Assembly: GCA_009929055.1 (NCBI GenBank) | Contig: SABI01000018.1 | Coordinates: forward strand, 1-19,743 | From: Spirochaetia bacterium | GTDB lineage: Bacteria; Spirochaetota; Spirochaetia; Sphaerochaetales; Sphaerochaetaceae | Reading direction: 5' to 3' | DNA: 19,743 bases | Shown: positions 1 through 6,451 of the stretch, in pieces | Numbering within the stretch: the stretch's first letter is position 1 | How the letters are laid out: each line of letters opens with the position of its first letter | Translations under genes and position numbers: made by a program | Notes under the pieces: model-generated | The model's database searches: none | Seen by the model: the letters and a program-made list of their open reading frames with translations, nothing else | Told to the model about the DNA's origin: nothing

Positions 1-14
1 GCAATCTGTTTTAG

Positions 15-44
15 TTGACACTACTCAATTCTTCACTATATCAT
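15..44 (+). promoter_or_regulatory. sigma70-type promoter of tRNA-Leu
   Basis: A perfect -35 box TTGACA lies at 15-20. The -10 box is TATCAT at 39-44 (18-nt spacer), or the overlapping TATATC at 37-42 (16-nt spacer). Transcription would start near 50, a few bases before the mature tRNA 5' end at 55, which is the usual layout for a single-gene tRNA unit. The match is seen in the sequence; promoter activity is inferred. Confidence 0.7.
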
Positions 45-54
45 TTCCACCAAC

Positions 55-138
55 GCCCAGATGGCGGAATTGGTAGACGCGCTAGGTTCAGGTCCTAGTA
101 ATCGAAAGATTGTGCAAGTTCGAGTCTTGTTCTGGGCA
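55..138 (+). tRNA. tRNA-Leu (anticodon CAG)
   Basis: This is a class II tRNA with a long variable arm. The acceptor strands GCCCAGA (55-61) and TCTGGGC (131-137) pair fully, followed by discriminator A138. The anticodon stem CTAGG/CCTAG encloses the loop TTCAGGT, so the anticodon is CAG at 89-91 and reads CUG leucine codons. The variable arm pairs AATC with GATT around a short loop, and the T arm has the standard TTCGAGT loop. No CCA is encoded, so the end would be added by tRNA nucleotidyltransferase. The gene stands alone, with a strong promoter upstream and a terminator-like hairpin directly downstream. tRNA genes of this kind are common integration targets, which fits the mobile debris that follows. 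Confidence 0.97.
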
Positions 139-210
139 ACGTTATTAGATGTATTTGATACAATTGAAAAGCCAGTTACTTCTTTAAAATGGGGGAGTCC
201 GGCTTTTTAG
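137..210 (+). repeat. tRNA-tail repeat, copy 1 (terminator-like)
   Basis: This block starts with the last two bases of the tRNA (CA) and reads CAACGTTATTAGATGTATTT, then GATACAATTG, then an A-rich hairpin. The AAAAGCC arm (about 167-173) pairs with GGCTTTT (about 201-207) and a T run follows, so it looks like the rho-independent terminator of the tRNA. The convergent hsdS remnant ends 25 bp further on, so it may work in both directions. Three related copies occur at 5028, 6023 and 9396, all in this orientation. Confidence 0.8.
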
Positions 211-234
211 TTAATTATAAGGTGGATCTGAGCT

Positions 235-1497
235 TTACATACTATTAATCGAAAGGATAAGTTTTTCGATCTTTTGTACAATACGATGTTGTTCTTCAAC
301 TGGCGGGATAGGCATTAACAAAGAATTAAGCATATCAACGGTGATTCCCTTTACAGTTAGTCCTTGCCCTTTTATTGCTGAAGTTTTATAGAAGTGGATG
401 AAGAAATCTTTATTGATTCCATTTGCAAGAATAATACCCCGCAAGTCTTGGTTTATTGCCACATCAATCTCTGATATAACAATTTTCCCTAGTCCCATTC
501 GGGTGCAGATAATAATATTCCCTTTACTTATTAAATTTGAACTACTATTTTTAAGACCCGCTATAGTAATTGAGTCGATTGTGCTATCTAACTTTGTAGC
601 ATTCATAGGTAAATCTTTAACGCTTGCCCAAGGAATATTGCCTCCCCAATAATTGGGATTACTTTTAGATGGGGTTCCTCCTCCGACGTTTTCAATTATT
701 GTGGAGCTTAATCGTACCCACTCCCATGAATCTGGAATATCAAATGGTATCTCTTCTGAGATGGCATTTACCTCATTACCAACTTTTTCATAAAACACAC
801 CATCACCACCACGATAAATGAATGAAGGATTCTTTTCTCTCTTGATTTTCCCCTCTTTGATTAGTTCTACTTTTTCTTTTCTGATACGTTCAAGTAAAAC
901 GCTTGTAGGCTCATCTGATGGGTCTTGAGGCACCGATTTCCCTTGTACCGCCCATTGTAGAATTGACTTCTTAAGAGAGTCGGGGAAGTTTTTATTCAAT
1001 TGTCTAAGAGATGATTCTTTCTCACTGTATTCATCAAGATGGGGTAAAATGCGTTCAATCTTTTGTACAATGCGATGTTGTTCTGCTAATGGTGGAAGCG
1101 GTAACAGATATTGGTTCATTCGAATCATTGTTAGGGTTGCAACTGTTGTCCCACTTGAGTTACTTCGAATCTGGTTCTTCATCATTTCTGACTGCATGAT
1201 AAATTTCAAATACTGTGGACATATATTCGCAAAATTTTCCAAGCAAATCACACTGGCATCCTTATAATAAAATTTATCATTTTGTCTGACTATATATGAC
1301 TTTCCCAATGTCCCAACAGCAGTTATCATTAAATCTCCGGGAGAGGGAACACCAAATTTGGAATATTCATTATATAGATCTTGAGAAATATAAAGGTCAT
1401 TATCTACAAATCCTTCTGACGCCAACTTTGCAATTTCCCTTGCTCGATAAAACGGCACACCTTCCTTGCTTCCATGCGATCTTCCTAATAGACTCAA
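235..1497 (-). pseudogene. hsdS: Type I restriction specificity subunit HsdS, 5'-truncated
   Basis: The product resembles the DNA-recognition subunit of a type I restriction-modification enzyme, which normally carries two target recognition domains separated by helical spacers. About 420 codons remain. The first recognition domain begins abruptly at GRSHGSKEGVPFYRAREI. The first spacer motif PLPPLAEQHRIVQKIE is at residues 133-148, then a linker with AVQGKSVPQDPSDEP (183-197). The second domain starts at IPDSWEWVRL (254-263), and the second spacer PIPPVEEQHRIVQKIE is at 396-411. The IPxSWEWVxL segment and helical start expected before domain 1 are missing. The only start in reach is a TTG, and the frame hits a TAG about eight codons further upstream, exactly where unrelated primase-like sequence begins. 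No hsdM or hsdR is present in the window, so this is most likely a dead remnant; a residual trans-acting specificity subunit cannot be excluded. Confidence 0.85.
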
Positions 1498-1499
1498 TA

Positions 1500-1741
1500 A
1501 TGGATGCTGAGCTCTACGCTACGCTCAAAAAAAGGGTTCAGGTATTCTTTCCCTACTTTGATAACAACGCCCTTGATGCTGCTCGATTGCTTTTTGGATC
1601 AACCAATCCACTGGGTGAATTCTTTCTAGGTGATATCACGCTCAATCAATTCCTTGATGCACTTGATGGAATAGGGACTGAAGTCATTCCCGAAGGCCAA
1701 AGGAATGCCACGCTTCATGGTAGTGCAGTAAGGATTCTTAA
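1500..1741 (+). pseudogene. Primase/replication protein fragment
   Basis: About 80 codons of one open frame carry two signatures typical of phage and plasmid primase-type replication proteins. One is a DNNALDAARLLFGSTNP segment, like the DAARFxFG motif these proteins carry. The other is IPEGQRNATLHGSAVRIL, which matches the opening of the primase C-terminal (PriCT-type) domain, where an R/K-rich helix would follow. The fragment has no credible start: its frame simply runs into the hsdS remnant on the left. On the right it is cut by the terminal inverted repeat of the insertion sequence immediately after the RIL codons; the frame then reads through IS-derived codons to a stop at 1776. Both the N-terminal catalytic part and the C-terminus are absent. 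Family assignment is by motif memory, moderately sure. Confidence 0.6.
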
Positions 1742-1769
1742 CCCAAATTCCCAACTTTTTGTAACTAGG
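1742..1769 (+). repeat. IS left terminal inverted repeat
   Basis: CCCAAATTCCCAAC followed by a 6-base divergent stretch and TAACTAGG. It mirrors the right end without any gap. It lies just beyond the transposase stop codon and interrupts the primase fragment. Confidence 0.8.
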
Positions 1770-1774
1770 TTCTC

Positions 1775-3418
1775 TTAATCCTCATCTATATACTCAACTT
1801 CACCCTCATCATTTGCGATCTTTCCCTTCCAATTATAAGGGATGCCAAATAGGTCAAAGATCATTCTTTGTGCCTTAGTTGGGACAGAAAAGACGTCCTT
1901 GTATTTGCCTCTGCAGTGTATCTTGGAATAGGTCGCTACTTTGTGCAAAATCATTTTATGATTCCAATACTTCCTTTCTTTGGCTGGGATAGCAGCTATG
2001 AAGTTTTTTAGCTCATTTACTATAATCATTGTGAGGAAGTTTATGAAGATTCTTCCCTGCATCACATCTTGGGAATGAACTCTGATTCGATTGCAATCCA
2101 TGAGGTTTTTCATATCATCAAAGTGTAACTCGATGTTATTACGTTGACGATATTGATAGAGAGCTTTAGCTGTATCCTTTTCATTGTTTGATAAGAGCAC
2201 CCAGTAGCTACTCTGTCCATTAATATAGGCCTCAACTTCATCATCTTTGAGAATAACTCTTCTCCCTCTTTTTGGGGTATCCTTCACTTCAAAATACCGT
2301 TCATAGTAATGTTTACGACTCTTGAGCTTTTTATTCTCTTCTAGGTCATGTTGACATTTCATCAATGTTTTCATGAGACGAGCAACATCACGCTCTTTTC
2401 TTAGCGCATCATAATAGAGGTGAACCCACATTCTCCCGTATTTGGTTGTTTTTACGATAGTTTGGCCGTAGATGATGGAATCGTTATCTTCAGTTTTGAT
2501 AAGGTTGTTCAGTCGCTGAATATTTGTGCGATGGTTATCAATGAACTCTTTCTGCCAAATAATGTTAGAAGTAACTGGCATTGTGAACTTGTGATTTTTC
2601 TGGACAAGGTTTTGTATGTTCTCTTCACTATAGAATCCCCTGTCTAAAAGGAGTCCAATCTTTCCAATCTCTAGCTTTTCTAGATGGGCAAAGACATATT
2701 CTAGAGCAATTTGGTCAGACATGCTTCCAGGAAGCTCTGAACACCAAAGAGGTGTATTGCTGTTATAGGTGCTAATAAGAGCAATGTTAATCTGCTCGAG
2801 ACCTTCATGATCTCTATTGTATCCTCTCTCTACATAAGGGTTATCTTTTGCATAACTCGAAATGCTGGAAATGTCGAATAAAAGACTCTTCTTTTCAGCT
2901 TTCTGTGCAATCCATGCTGCAAAGAATGTGTTTTGTACGTCCTTATCCAGAGATCTGAGAAAGTCAGTAATACGTTGAGAACAAAGAGCAGAACCATTGA
3001 AACCTCGAGCATCAAGCCAGTCTTCAGCATAACAAAGTGGCTTTCCTTCACAGATTGAATACTTCACTAGTTGCAGAGCAAGGTCAGCTTTTTCTTTGCC
3101 AATTGTTTCATAAAGTGCTGGCTTCAAACCAGTGTCTTTAATTATCTTATCTACAATAAGATTCTCTCCTAGAAGTGTAGTTTTAGAAACGACTCGCATT
3201 CCTTCATCATTGATCGCTACTTTCTGTTCAAGCCGATTAAGATAATATTCGTTGTAAACAATATTTCCCTTAGCATCAAGTTTGCCTATGCCCTTACGTT
3301 TATGACGACCTTGTTTGAGTTCAGGATCCCAGAAGGCGATGTCTTCATAAAGATATGTTGTCTTAGCTTTCTTGTTGTATACATGTATGATATTAGGTTT
3401 CTGCTCTTGCTTATTCAT
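1775..3418 (-). CDS. IS1634-type DDE transposase
   Basis: This 547-residue transposase cuts and pastes its own insertion sequence. Visible catalytic landmarks of the IS4 superfamily are a first Asp in LLFDISSIS (D182), a second Asp in GLLLDRGFYS (D259), and a perfect Y-x2-R-x3-E-x6-K signature (Y423, R426, E430, K437) in YRQRNNIELHFDDMK. The 170-residue gap between the second Asp and the Glu is consistent with a beta-strand insertion domain, usual in this superfamily. The N-terminal segment with a short RHKRKGIGKLD stretch resembles other IS1634 transposases. There is no internal stop or frameshift, and the length is normal, so the element could be active. The gene fills almost the whole space between the two inverted repeats, ending 6 bp inside the left repeat. 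Confidence 0.92.
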   Translation of the reverse strand: MNKQEQKPNIIHVYNKKAKTTYLYEDIAFWDPELKQGRHKRKGIGKLDAKGNIVYNEYYLNRLEQKVAINDEGMRVVSKTTLLGENLIVDKIIKDTGLKPALYETIGKEKADLALQLVKYSICEGKPLCYAEDWLDARGFNGSALCSQRITDFLRSLDKDVQNTFFAAWIAQKAEKKSLLFDISSISSYAKDNPYVERGYNRDHEGLEQINIALISTYNSNTPLWCSELPGSMSDQIALEYVFAHLEKLEIGKIGLLLDRGFYSEENIQNLVQKNHKFTMPVTSNIIWQKEFIDNHRTNIQRLNNLIKTEDNDSIIYGQTIVKTTKYGRMWVHLYYDALRKERDVARLMKTLMKCQHDLEENKKLKSRKHYYERYFEVKDTPKRGRRVILKDDEVEAYINGQSSYWVLLSNNEKDTAKALYQYRQRNNIELHFDDMKNLMDCNRIRVHSQDVMQGRIFINFLTMIIVNELKNFIAAIPAKERKYWNHKMILHKVATYSKIHCRGKYKDVFSVPTKAQRMIFDLFGIPYNWKGKIANDEGEVEYIDED

Positions 3419-3502
3419 AGCTACAATTATAACTATGTTTTAGATAAAAAGCAACCCCTAAAATGTGATTAAATTGATTTATTTAATAGAAATAGGTTGA
3501 AT

Positions 3503-3530
3503 CCTAGTTATAATTGGTTGGGAATTTGGG
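3503..3530 (-). repeat. IS right terminal inverted repeat
   Basis: Read on the minus strand this end is CCCAAATTCCCAAC, six bases, then TAACTAGG, matching the left end at 1742-1769 without a gap. It lies about 85 bp upstream of the transposase start. The next base outward (3531) begins a fragment of a different transposase. Confidence 0.8.
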
Positions 3531-3664
3531 ATTATAATCAACAACGTCCCCATCAAGGAACTAAACACATTTCCGAAGGTGAAAGTATTCCTGCATTCGG
3601 TATAATTCAAAATAAGTTAATTCTGTGGGATTTACATGAGTATTATTATAGAAGTCCAGCTTAA
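3531..3664 (+). pseudogene. C-terminal scrap of an rve-type transposase/integrase
   Basis: About 44 codons starting at the IS right end read YNQQRPHQGTKHISEG and continue to a TAA at 3662-3664. A YNxQRPHQG box is the hallmark near the C-terminal end of retroviral-type integrase cores of IS3/IS481-like transposases, just after the catalytic Glu. Everything before this box, including the DDE residues, is missing, and the fragment abuts the IS inverted repeat exactly. It is a dead 3' remnant of another mobile element, either cut by the IS or brought next to it by an IS-driven deletion. The precise family is not determinable from so few residues. Confidence 0.6.
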
Positions 3665-3743
3665 TGTGGTGTTGGAGGTGTTATGCAACGGGACGCGGTA
3701 ATACCACGAGGTGAAAAATCATAAGCCTATATATTGAGAAACA

Positions 3744-4910
3744 TTATTCAAATTGTGTCAGGATATCTGAATGATAGGTTCTCACTACATATGTTTCCCT
3801 ATCAAATTCTATATCCCCTGAATATACCACTGCACCTTTCCCGGAGGATTTATTTGCTGATTGGAACCATTTAATTCCTTTTGAAAATTGATCATTCCAA
3901 GTCATAGCTGACTTAATTTCAATAGGATAGGGCACTCGTTGTTGATCAAAAATTAGATCGACTTCATGTCCTTTTGCATCTCGGTAGAAAAATAATCTAG
4001 GATCATATCCTTTGTTTACGCGCTGTTTTACTATATCCATAACAACCATATTTTCAAATATATTCCCAAATAAAGGATCTCTGATACATTGTTCAGGAGT
4101 CTCTATACCGAGTAACCAAGTAGCCAGTCCAGTTTCTATAAAATATAATTTTGGGGATTTTGTAATTCTTTTTCTCATATTTGAGTGGTAAGGAGGTAAA
4201 CGGTAGATGATATATGATGCCTCAAGAATTGATAGCCAGTTAGCTAATGTAGTAGAAGAGACTCCGACGTCATTAGAAAGGGATGAAAGGTTAACGATTT
4301 GTCCTACTCTTCCAGCAAGAAGTCTGACGAAATTTTCAAATTGAGTAAGGTTTTTTATGTTAGTTAGTAATCGTACATCCCGTTCAATATATGTTCTGAA
4401 ATAGTTGGAATATATCAAATTAGCCGGAATCTCATCATTATAGAGTCTTGGAAGAAATCCGTTGACAATCATCGTTTCTTTCTCTTGTCTTTCTGGATAA
4501 TATTCCTGTAGTTCAGATATGGATAATGGAAGCAGATTAAATATTGCTGTTCTTCCAGCCAATGATTGGGAGATTGCTTCATTGAGTTGTAACTGGTTGC
4601 TGCCAGTTAGTATATATTGTCCATGCTTTGGGTTTTCATCGGAGAGAACTTGGATCCATGAGAGTAATTCAGGGACTCGCTGAACTTCATCAATAATTAT
4701 TGGTGTTTTATATATATGAAAAAATGTCTTTGGATCGTTATTAGCCATAGTCCTTATTTCTGGATTTTCAAGATTGCAATACGTGTAATCTGGGAAACAA
4801 GCCTTTACTAATGTTGTCTTTCCTGATTGTCGTGGGCCTGTTAATGTGACTATTGGGAAAATTTTACTTGAGGAAATTAGTTTAGAAGATAGTTTTCTTG
4901 GTATTAGCAT
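3744..4910 (-). CDS. AAA ATPase with DUF4143-type C-terminal domain
   Basis: This 388-residue cytoplasmic ATPase belongs to the widespread AAA_14 plus DUF4143 family, whose cellular role is not settled; such genes are frequent in islands and often sit alone. The N-terminal half has a Walker A GPRQSGKT (25-32, K31), a Walker B IIIDEVQ (71-77) and a sensor-like LTGSNQ (101-106). The second half has the family's YFRTYIERDV block (170-179), a winged-helix-like segment (about 205-240) and a C-terminal nuclease-fold-like pattern: FENMV with E286, EVDLIF with D318, then EIK (E331, K333), as in PD-(D/E)xK folds. Length is normal and there is no break. The gene is monocistronic and has no good Shine-Dalgarno before the ATG at 4910. 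A second family member, quite different in sequence, is at 6452-7780. Confidence 0.88.
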   Translation of the reverse strand: MLIPRKLSSKLISSSKIFPIVTLTGPRQSGKTTLVKACFPDYTYCNLENPEIRTMANNDPKTFFHIYKTPIIIDEVQRVPELLSWIQVLSDENPKHGQYILTGSNQLQLNEAISQSLAGRTAIFNLLPLSISELQEYYPERQEKETMIVNGFLPRLYNDEIPANLIYSNYFRTYIERDVRLLTNIKNLTQFENFVRLLAGRVGQIVNLSSLSNDVGVSSTTLANWLSILEASYIIYRLPPYHSNMRKRITKSPKLYFIETGLATWLLGIETPEQCIRDPLFGNIFENMVVMDIVKQRVNKGYDPRLFFYRDAKGHEVDLIFDQQRVPYPIEIKSAMTWNDQFSKGIKWFQSANKSSGKGAVVYSGDIEFDRETYVVRTYHSDILTQFE

Positions 4911-5249
4911 AATTAATGATATGTCAACTAGGTGTAAATATCAAGTACGAATTGAAATATGCGCTATTAAAATTTCCACACGTTTTTTCTAGTTGAGTGT
5001 ATTTATATTAAAGTAGTAGTAGAAAAACAACGTTAGTAGATGTTTTTGATACAATAGAGAAAAGCCAGTTGGTTATAATAGAGGTGACTGGCTTTTTGAT
5101 TGTCGGTCTACACACTTTTCAAACATGGATAAAGGTAAAGATTCCTCAATCTGAATACTATATTAGTTCAAACATTAGGGTTCTGCATATCTGGATATAT
5201 AAGAGGATATTTTTAGGTGAAAGTCTTTTAAAACCCTCTAAACGGAAAA
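4911..5249. other. Intergenic stretch with repeat copy 2
   Basis: Apart from the tRNA-tail repeat at 5028-5097 nothing coding is recognisable here. Open frames exist on the + strand (for example from 5069), but they run through the repeat hairpin and into sequence that codes on the other strand, and they show no domain, so they are not called. Confidence 0.5.
5028..5097 (+). repeat. tRNA-tail repeat, copy 2 (best terminator hairpin)
   Basis: CAACGTTAGTAGATGT is followed by TTTTGATACAATAGAG and a perfect 10-bp stem: AAAAGCCAGT (5060-5069) with ACTGGCTTTT (5087-5096), a 17-nt loop and a T run. It is a textbook intrinsic terminator, yet no + strand gene or tRNA precedes it: the neighbouring ATPase starts at 4910 and points away. 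It is therefore an orphan copy of the tRNA downstream region. Confidence 0.8.
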
Positions 5250-5493
5250 TTAATTGTGTTTTTTATTATCAAAATAAGCCTTGTATTCAATAAGGGTTGA
5301 GTCATCAAGAATATCAAAATGTCCATTAGCCGATGCTTTAAGCATATCTCTACATTTCTCAATTAGACTCAACATTGGCCCAACGATAGATACAGTCTGA
5401 TTTATATATGTTGAGATATCTTCTACAGAAGTTGGTATTTTATAGCCATGAGGACTACTTGCAACGAGAACGCCTTCATCTCGAAGTGGAGCA
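5250..5493 (-). pseudogene. Winged-helix-like protein tail (3' fragment)
   Basis: An open minus-strand frame of about 80 codons ends with TAA at 5250-5252 and has no start codon. It begins near APLRDEGVLVASSPHGYKIP, which looks like the end of a winged helix-turn-helix: the LRxxGxxIxSxxxGYxLP wing seen in many DNA-binding proteins. About 55 residues of mostly helical, charged sequence follow (QTVSIVGPMLSLIEKCRDML and onward). The upstream part of the gene is replaced at about 5485-5497 by a fragment of another gene on the opposite strand. I do not recognise the specific family. The amino-acid pattern is clearly protein-like, and the call as a fragment rests on the missing start and the abrupt junction. 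Confidence 0.5.
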
Positions 5494-5880
5494 ATGTTTT
5501 TTAAAGAAATAGGGTGGGTTGATGAGCTCGGTTCAGGTGTGAGAAATATCTATAAATACAATAAGATATATTCTGGTGCAGATCCTGAATTTATTGAAGG
5601 GGATGTCTTTAAGACTATTATTCCTCTAATCCCTCAAACACGAGAACATGATAGTGAACATGATAGTGAGCATGATGAAATCCAAGATAATACAGCCAAG
5701 ATATTAGAATTTTGTAAAGATCCTAAAACAAGAGTGGAAATTCAAGAATTTCTGGATATAAAGAGTAGGAGCTATTTAGGTCAAAAAATACTGAGTCCAT
5801 TGATTAAAGGCGGACTATTAAAGCTTAGTATTTCTGACAAACCAACAAGCAAATATCAAAAATGTTACTCGAATAAATAA
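5494..5880 (+). pseudogene. AlbA_2/HATPase_c_4 regulator, C-terminal fragment
   Basis: The 128 codons from the first ATG encode the end of a putative transcriptional regulator of the Schlafen-AlbA_2 plus HATPase_c_4 type (often annotated as ATP-dependent helicase RecG-like). FFKEIGWVDELGSGVRNIYK matches the conserved stretch near the end of the ATPase domain, followed by PEFIEGDVFKTIIPL. Next is a hydrophilic linker made of a repeated 12-bp unit (REHDSEHDSEHDE), and then a C-terminal winged helix (about residues 66-125: ILEFCKDPKTRVEIQEFL, then SPLIKGGLLKLSI). The AlbA domain and most of the ATPase, several hundred residues, are missing. The left end abuts the opposed winged-helix fragment, so the ATG is probably accidental. 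Stop codon and C-terminal domain are intact. Confidence 0.75.
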
Positions 5881-6022
5881 TTCATTATCTCATTGCTCAA
5901 TATGCAGTGTTACAAGTGTAGCAATTGTCTATACCAGGTCGGAGAGTGTTAAGGTTGTTCCCATAGGCTATTTAAAAGAATGACTTGAATTATTAAAGCT
6001 TGTATTGGTGATCTCCATAAAG

Positions 6023-6096
6023 CACAAATGTAGTAGATGAAATTGATACAATTTGAAAAGCAGGTTATTTTTTTAGCTAAGAGAGACTGGTTTTTT
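6023..6096 (+). repeat. tRNA-tail repeat, copy 3 (diverged)
   Basis: The core GTAGTAGATG followed by AATTGATACAATTTG and AAAAGCAGG aligns with copies 1 and 2. The closing arm is CTGG plus six T at about 6087-6096, giving a hairpin with one or two mismatches. The start is degraded (CACAAAT instead of CAACGTT). It cuts off a short minus-strand coding-like stretch that begins at 6197. Confidence 0.65.
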
Positions 6097-6227
6097 CGTA
6101 TCTGCAGGCTATTCTTGTCATTCTCTGTAAGAAGACTCAGATTCACTTTACATCGTACTTTTTGTTTGCTTTTAACTTCAGTTAGTACTAAATCCATTTT
6201 TCACCGGGTTTACTACTCCTCCTGTGG

Positions 6228-6360
6228 CTACGGTGATACATGCTCCCAGCATGGTTTTACGATCTCAACCACTACGGGTAACCCTTTTTCCATAATTGTT
6301 TTCTTCCAAACAGTTGTTTCTCGTGTTTTATCCAGTTCATAATATTCGGAAATTATTGTT
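6228..6360 (-). pseudogene. Short coding-like fragment of unknown origin
   Basis: A minus-strand frame of about 44 codons ends at TAG 6228-6230 and reads STIISEYYELDKTRETTVWK, then KTIMEKGLPVVVEIVKPCWE and HVSP. The composition is protein-like rather than random, but there is no start with a ribosome site and its upstream end runs into the control region of the ATPase gene at 6452. It could be a gene tail or, using the internal ATG, a peptide of about 21 residues. An AGGAGG motif just beyond the stop, before another broken frame from 6197, hints at a former two-gene unit. I do not recognise it. Confidence 0.25.
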
Positions 6361-6367
6361 GAAGAAA

Positions 6368-6427
6368 GTGCGTTTTTAGTGTATTTTATATATATAAAAA
6401 GTGCGTATTTGTTGTGACTTTAGTGTA
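6368..6427 (+). promoter_or_regulatory. Promoter region with paired direct repeats
   Basis: GTGCGT followed by TTTTAGTGTA occurs at 6368-6383 and again at 6401-6427. In the second copy GTGCGT and TTTAGTGTA are about 10 bp further apart, roughly one helical turn. Between the copies lies an A/T-only stretch with TATATATATAAA (about 6387-6398) that could serve as a -10 region. The placement about 25 bp before the start of the ATPase gene suggests operator sites for that gene. The repeat is seen; the function is inferred. Confidence 0.4.
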
Positions 6428-6451
6428 CAAAAATAGAAACAAGAGGCTATT

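Larger units (their letters stand above)
1742..3530 (-). mobile_element. IS1634-type (IS4-superfamily) insertion sequence
   Basis: A 1,789-bp element is bounded by 28-bp imperfect terminal inverted repeats at 1742-1769 and 3503-3530, about 24 of 28 positions matching. The outer 14 bases (CCCAAATTCCCAAC) and inner 8 (TAACTAGG) are identical at the two ends. It encodes one complete transposase on the minus strand. The size, single gene and protein signature fit the IS1634 group. The flanking bases (TCTTAA on the left, ATTATA on the right) are not a target duplication, and the two flanks belong to different broken genes, so the element has probably taken part in a deletion or rearrangement after insertion. 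Confidence 0.85.
5881..6451. other. Non-genic stretch with repeat copy 3 and decayed coding
   Basis: This 571-bp gap contains repeat copy 3 (6023-6096), a short coding-like minus-strand tail (about 6228-6360), and promoter-like direct repeats before the ATPase gene at 6452. A further minus-strand frame starts at an ATG at 6197 and runs into the repeat. Its first 30 residues (MDLVLTEVKSKQKVRCKVNL and onward) look protein-like, but the rest is repeat-derived. No complete gene is supported. Confidence 0.5.

Noticed and set aside
137..210. Possibility that the tRNA-tail repeat encodes a peptide (LxDVFDTIEK)
   Set aside because: The frame is open in copies 1, 2 and 4 but stopped in copy 3, no start is shared, and hairpin pairing explains the conservation better.
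1296..1499. Plus-strand open frame upstream of the primase fragment
   Set aside because: It is the antisense of hsdS coding sequence; only the part from about 1500 carries primase-like motifs.
5069..5293. Plus-strand open frame of 74 codons
   Set aside because: It begins inside the repeat hairpin and overlaps a protein-like frame on the other strand; no domain and no ribosome site.
6037..6342. Plus-strand open frame of about 100 codons
   Set aside because: It starts in repeat copy 3, has a Cys/Phe/Ser-rich random composition, and is antisense to more protein-like frames.
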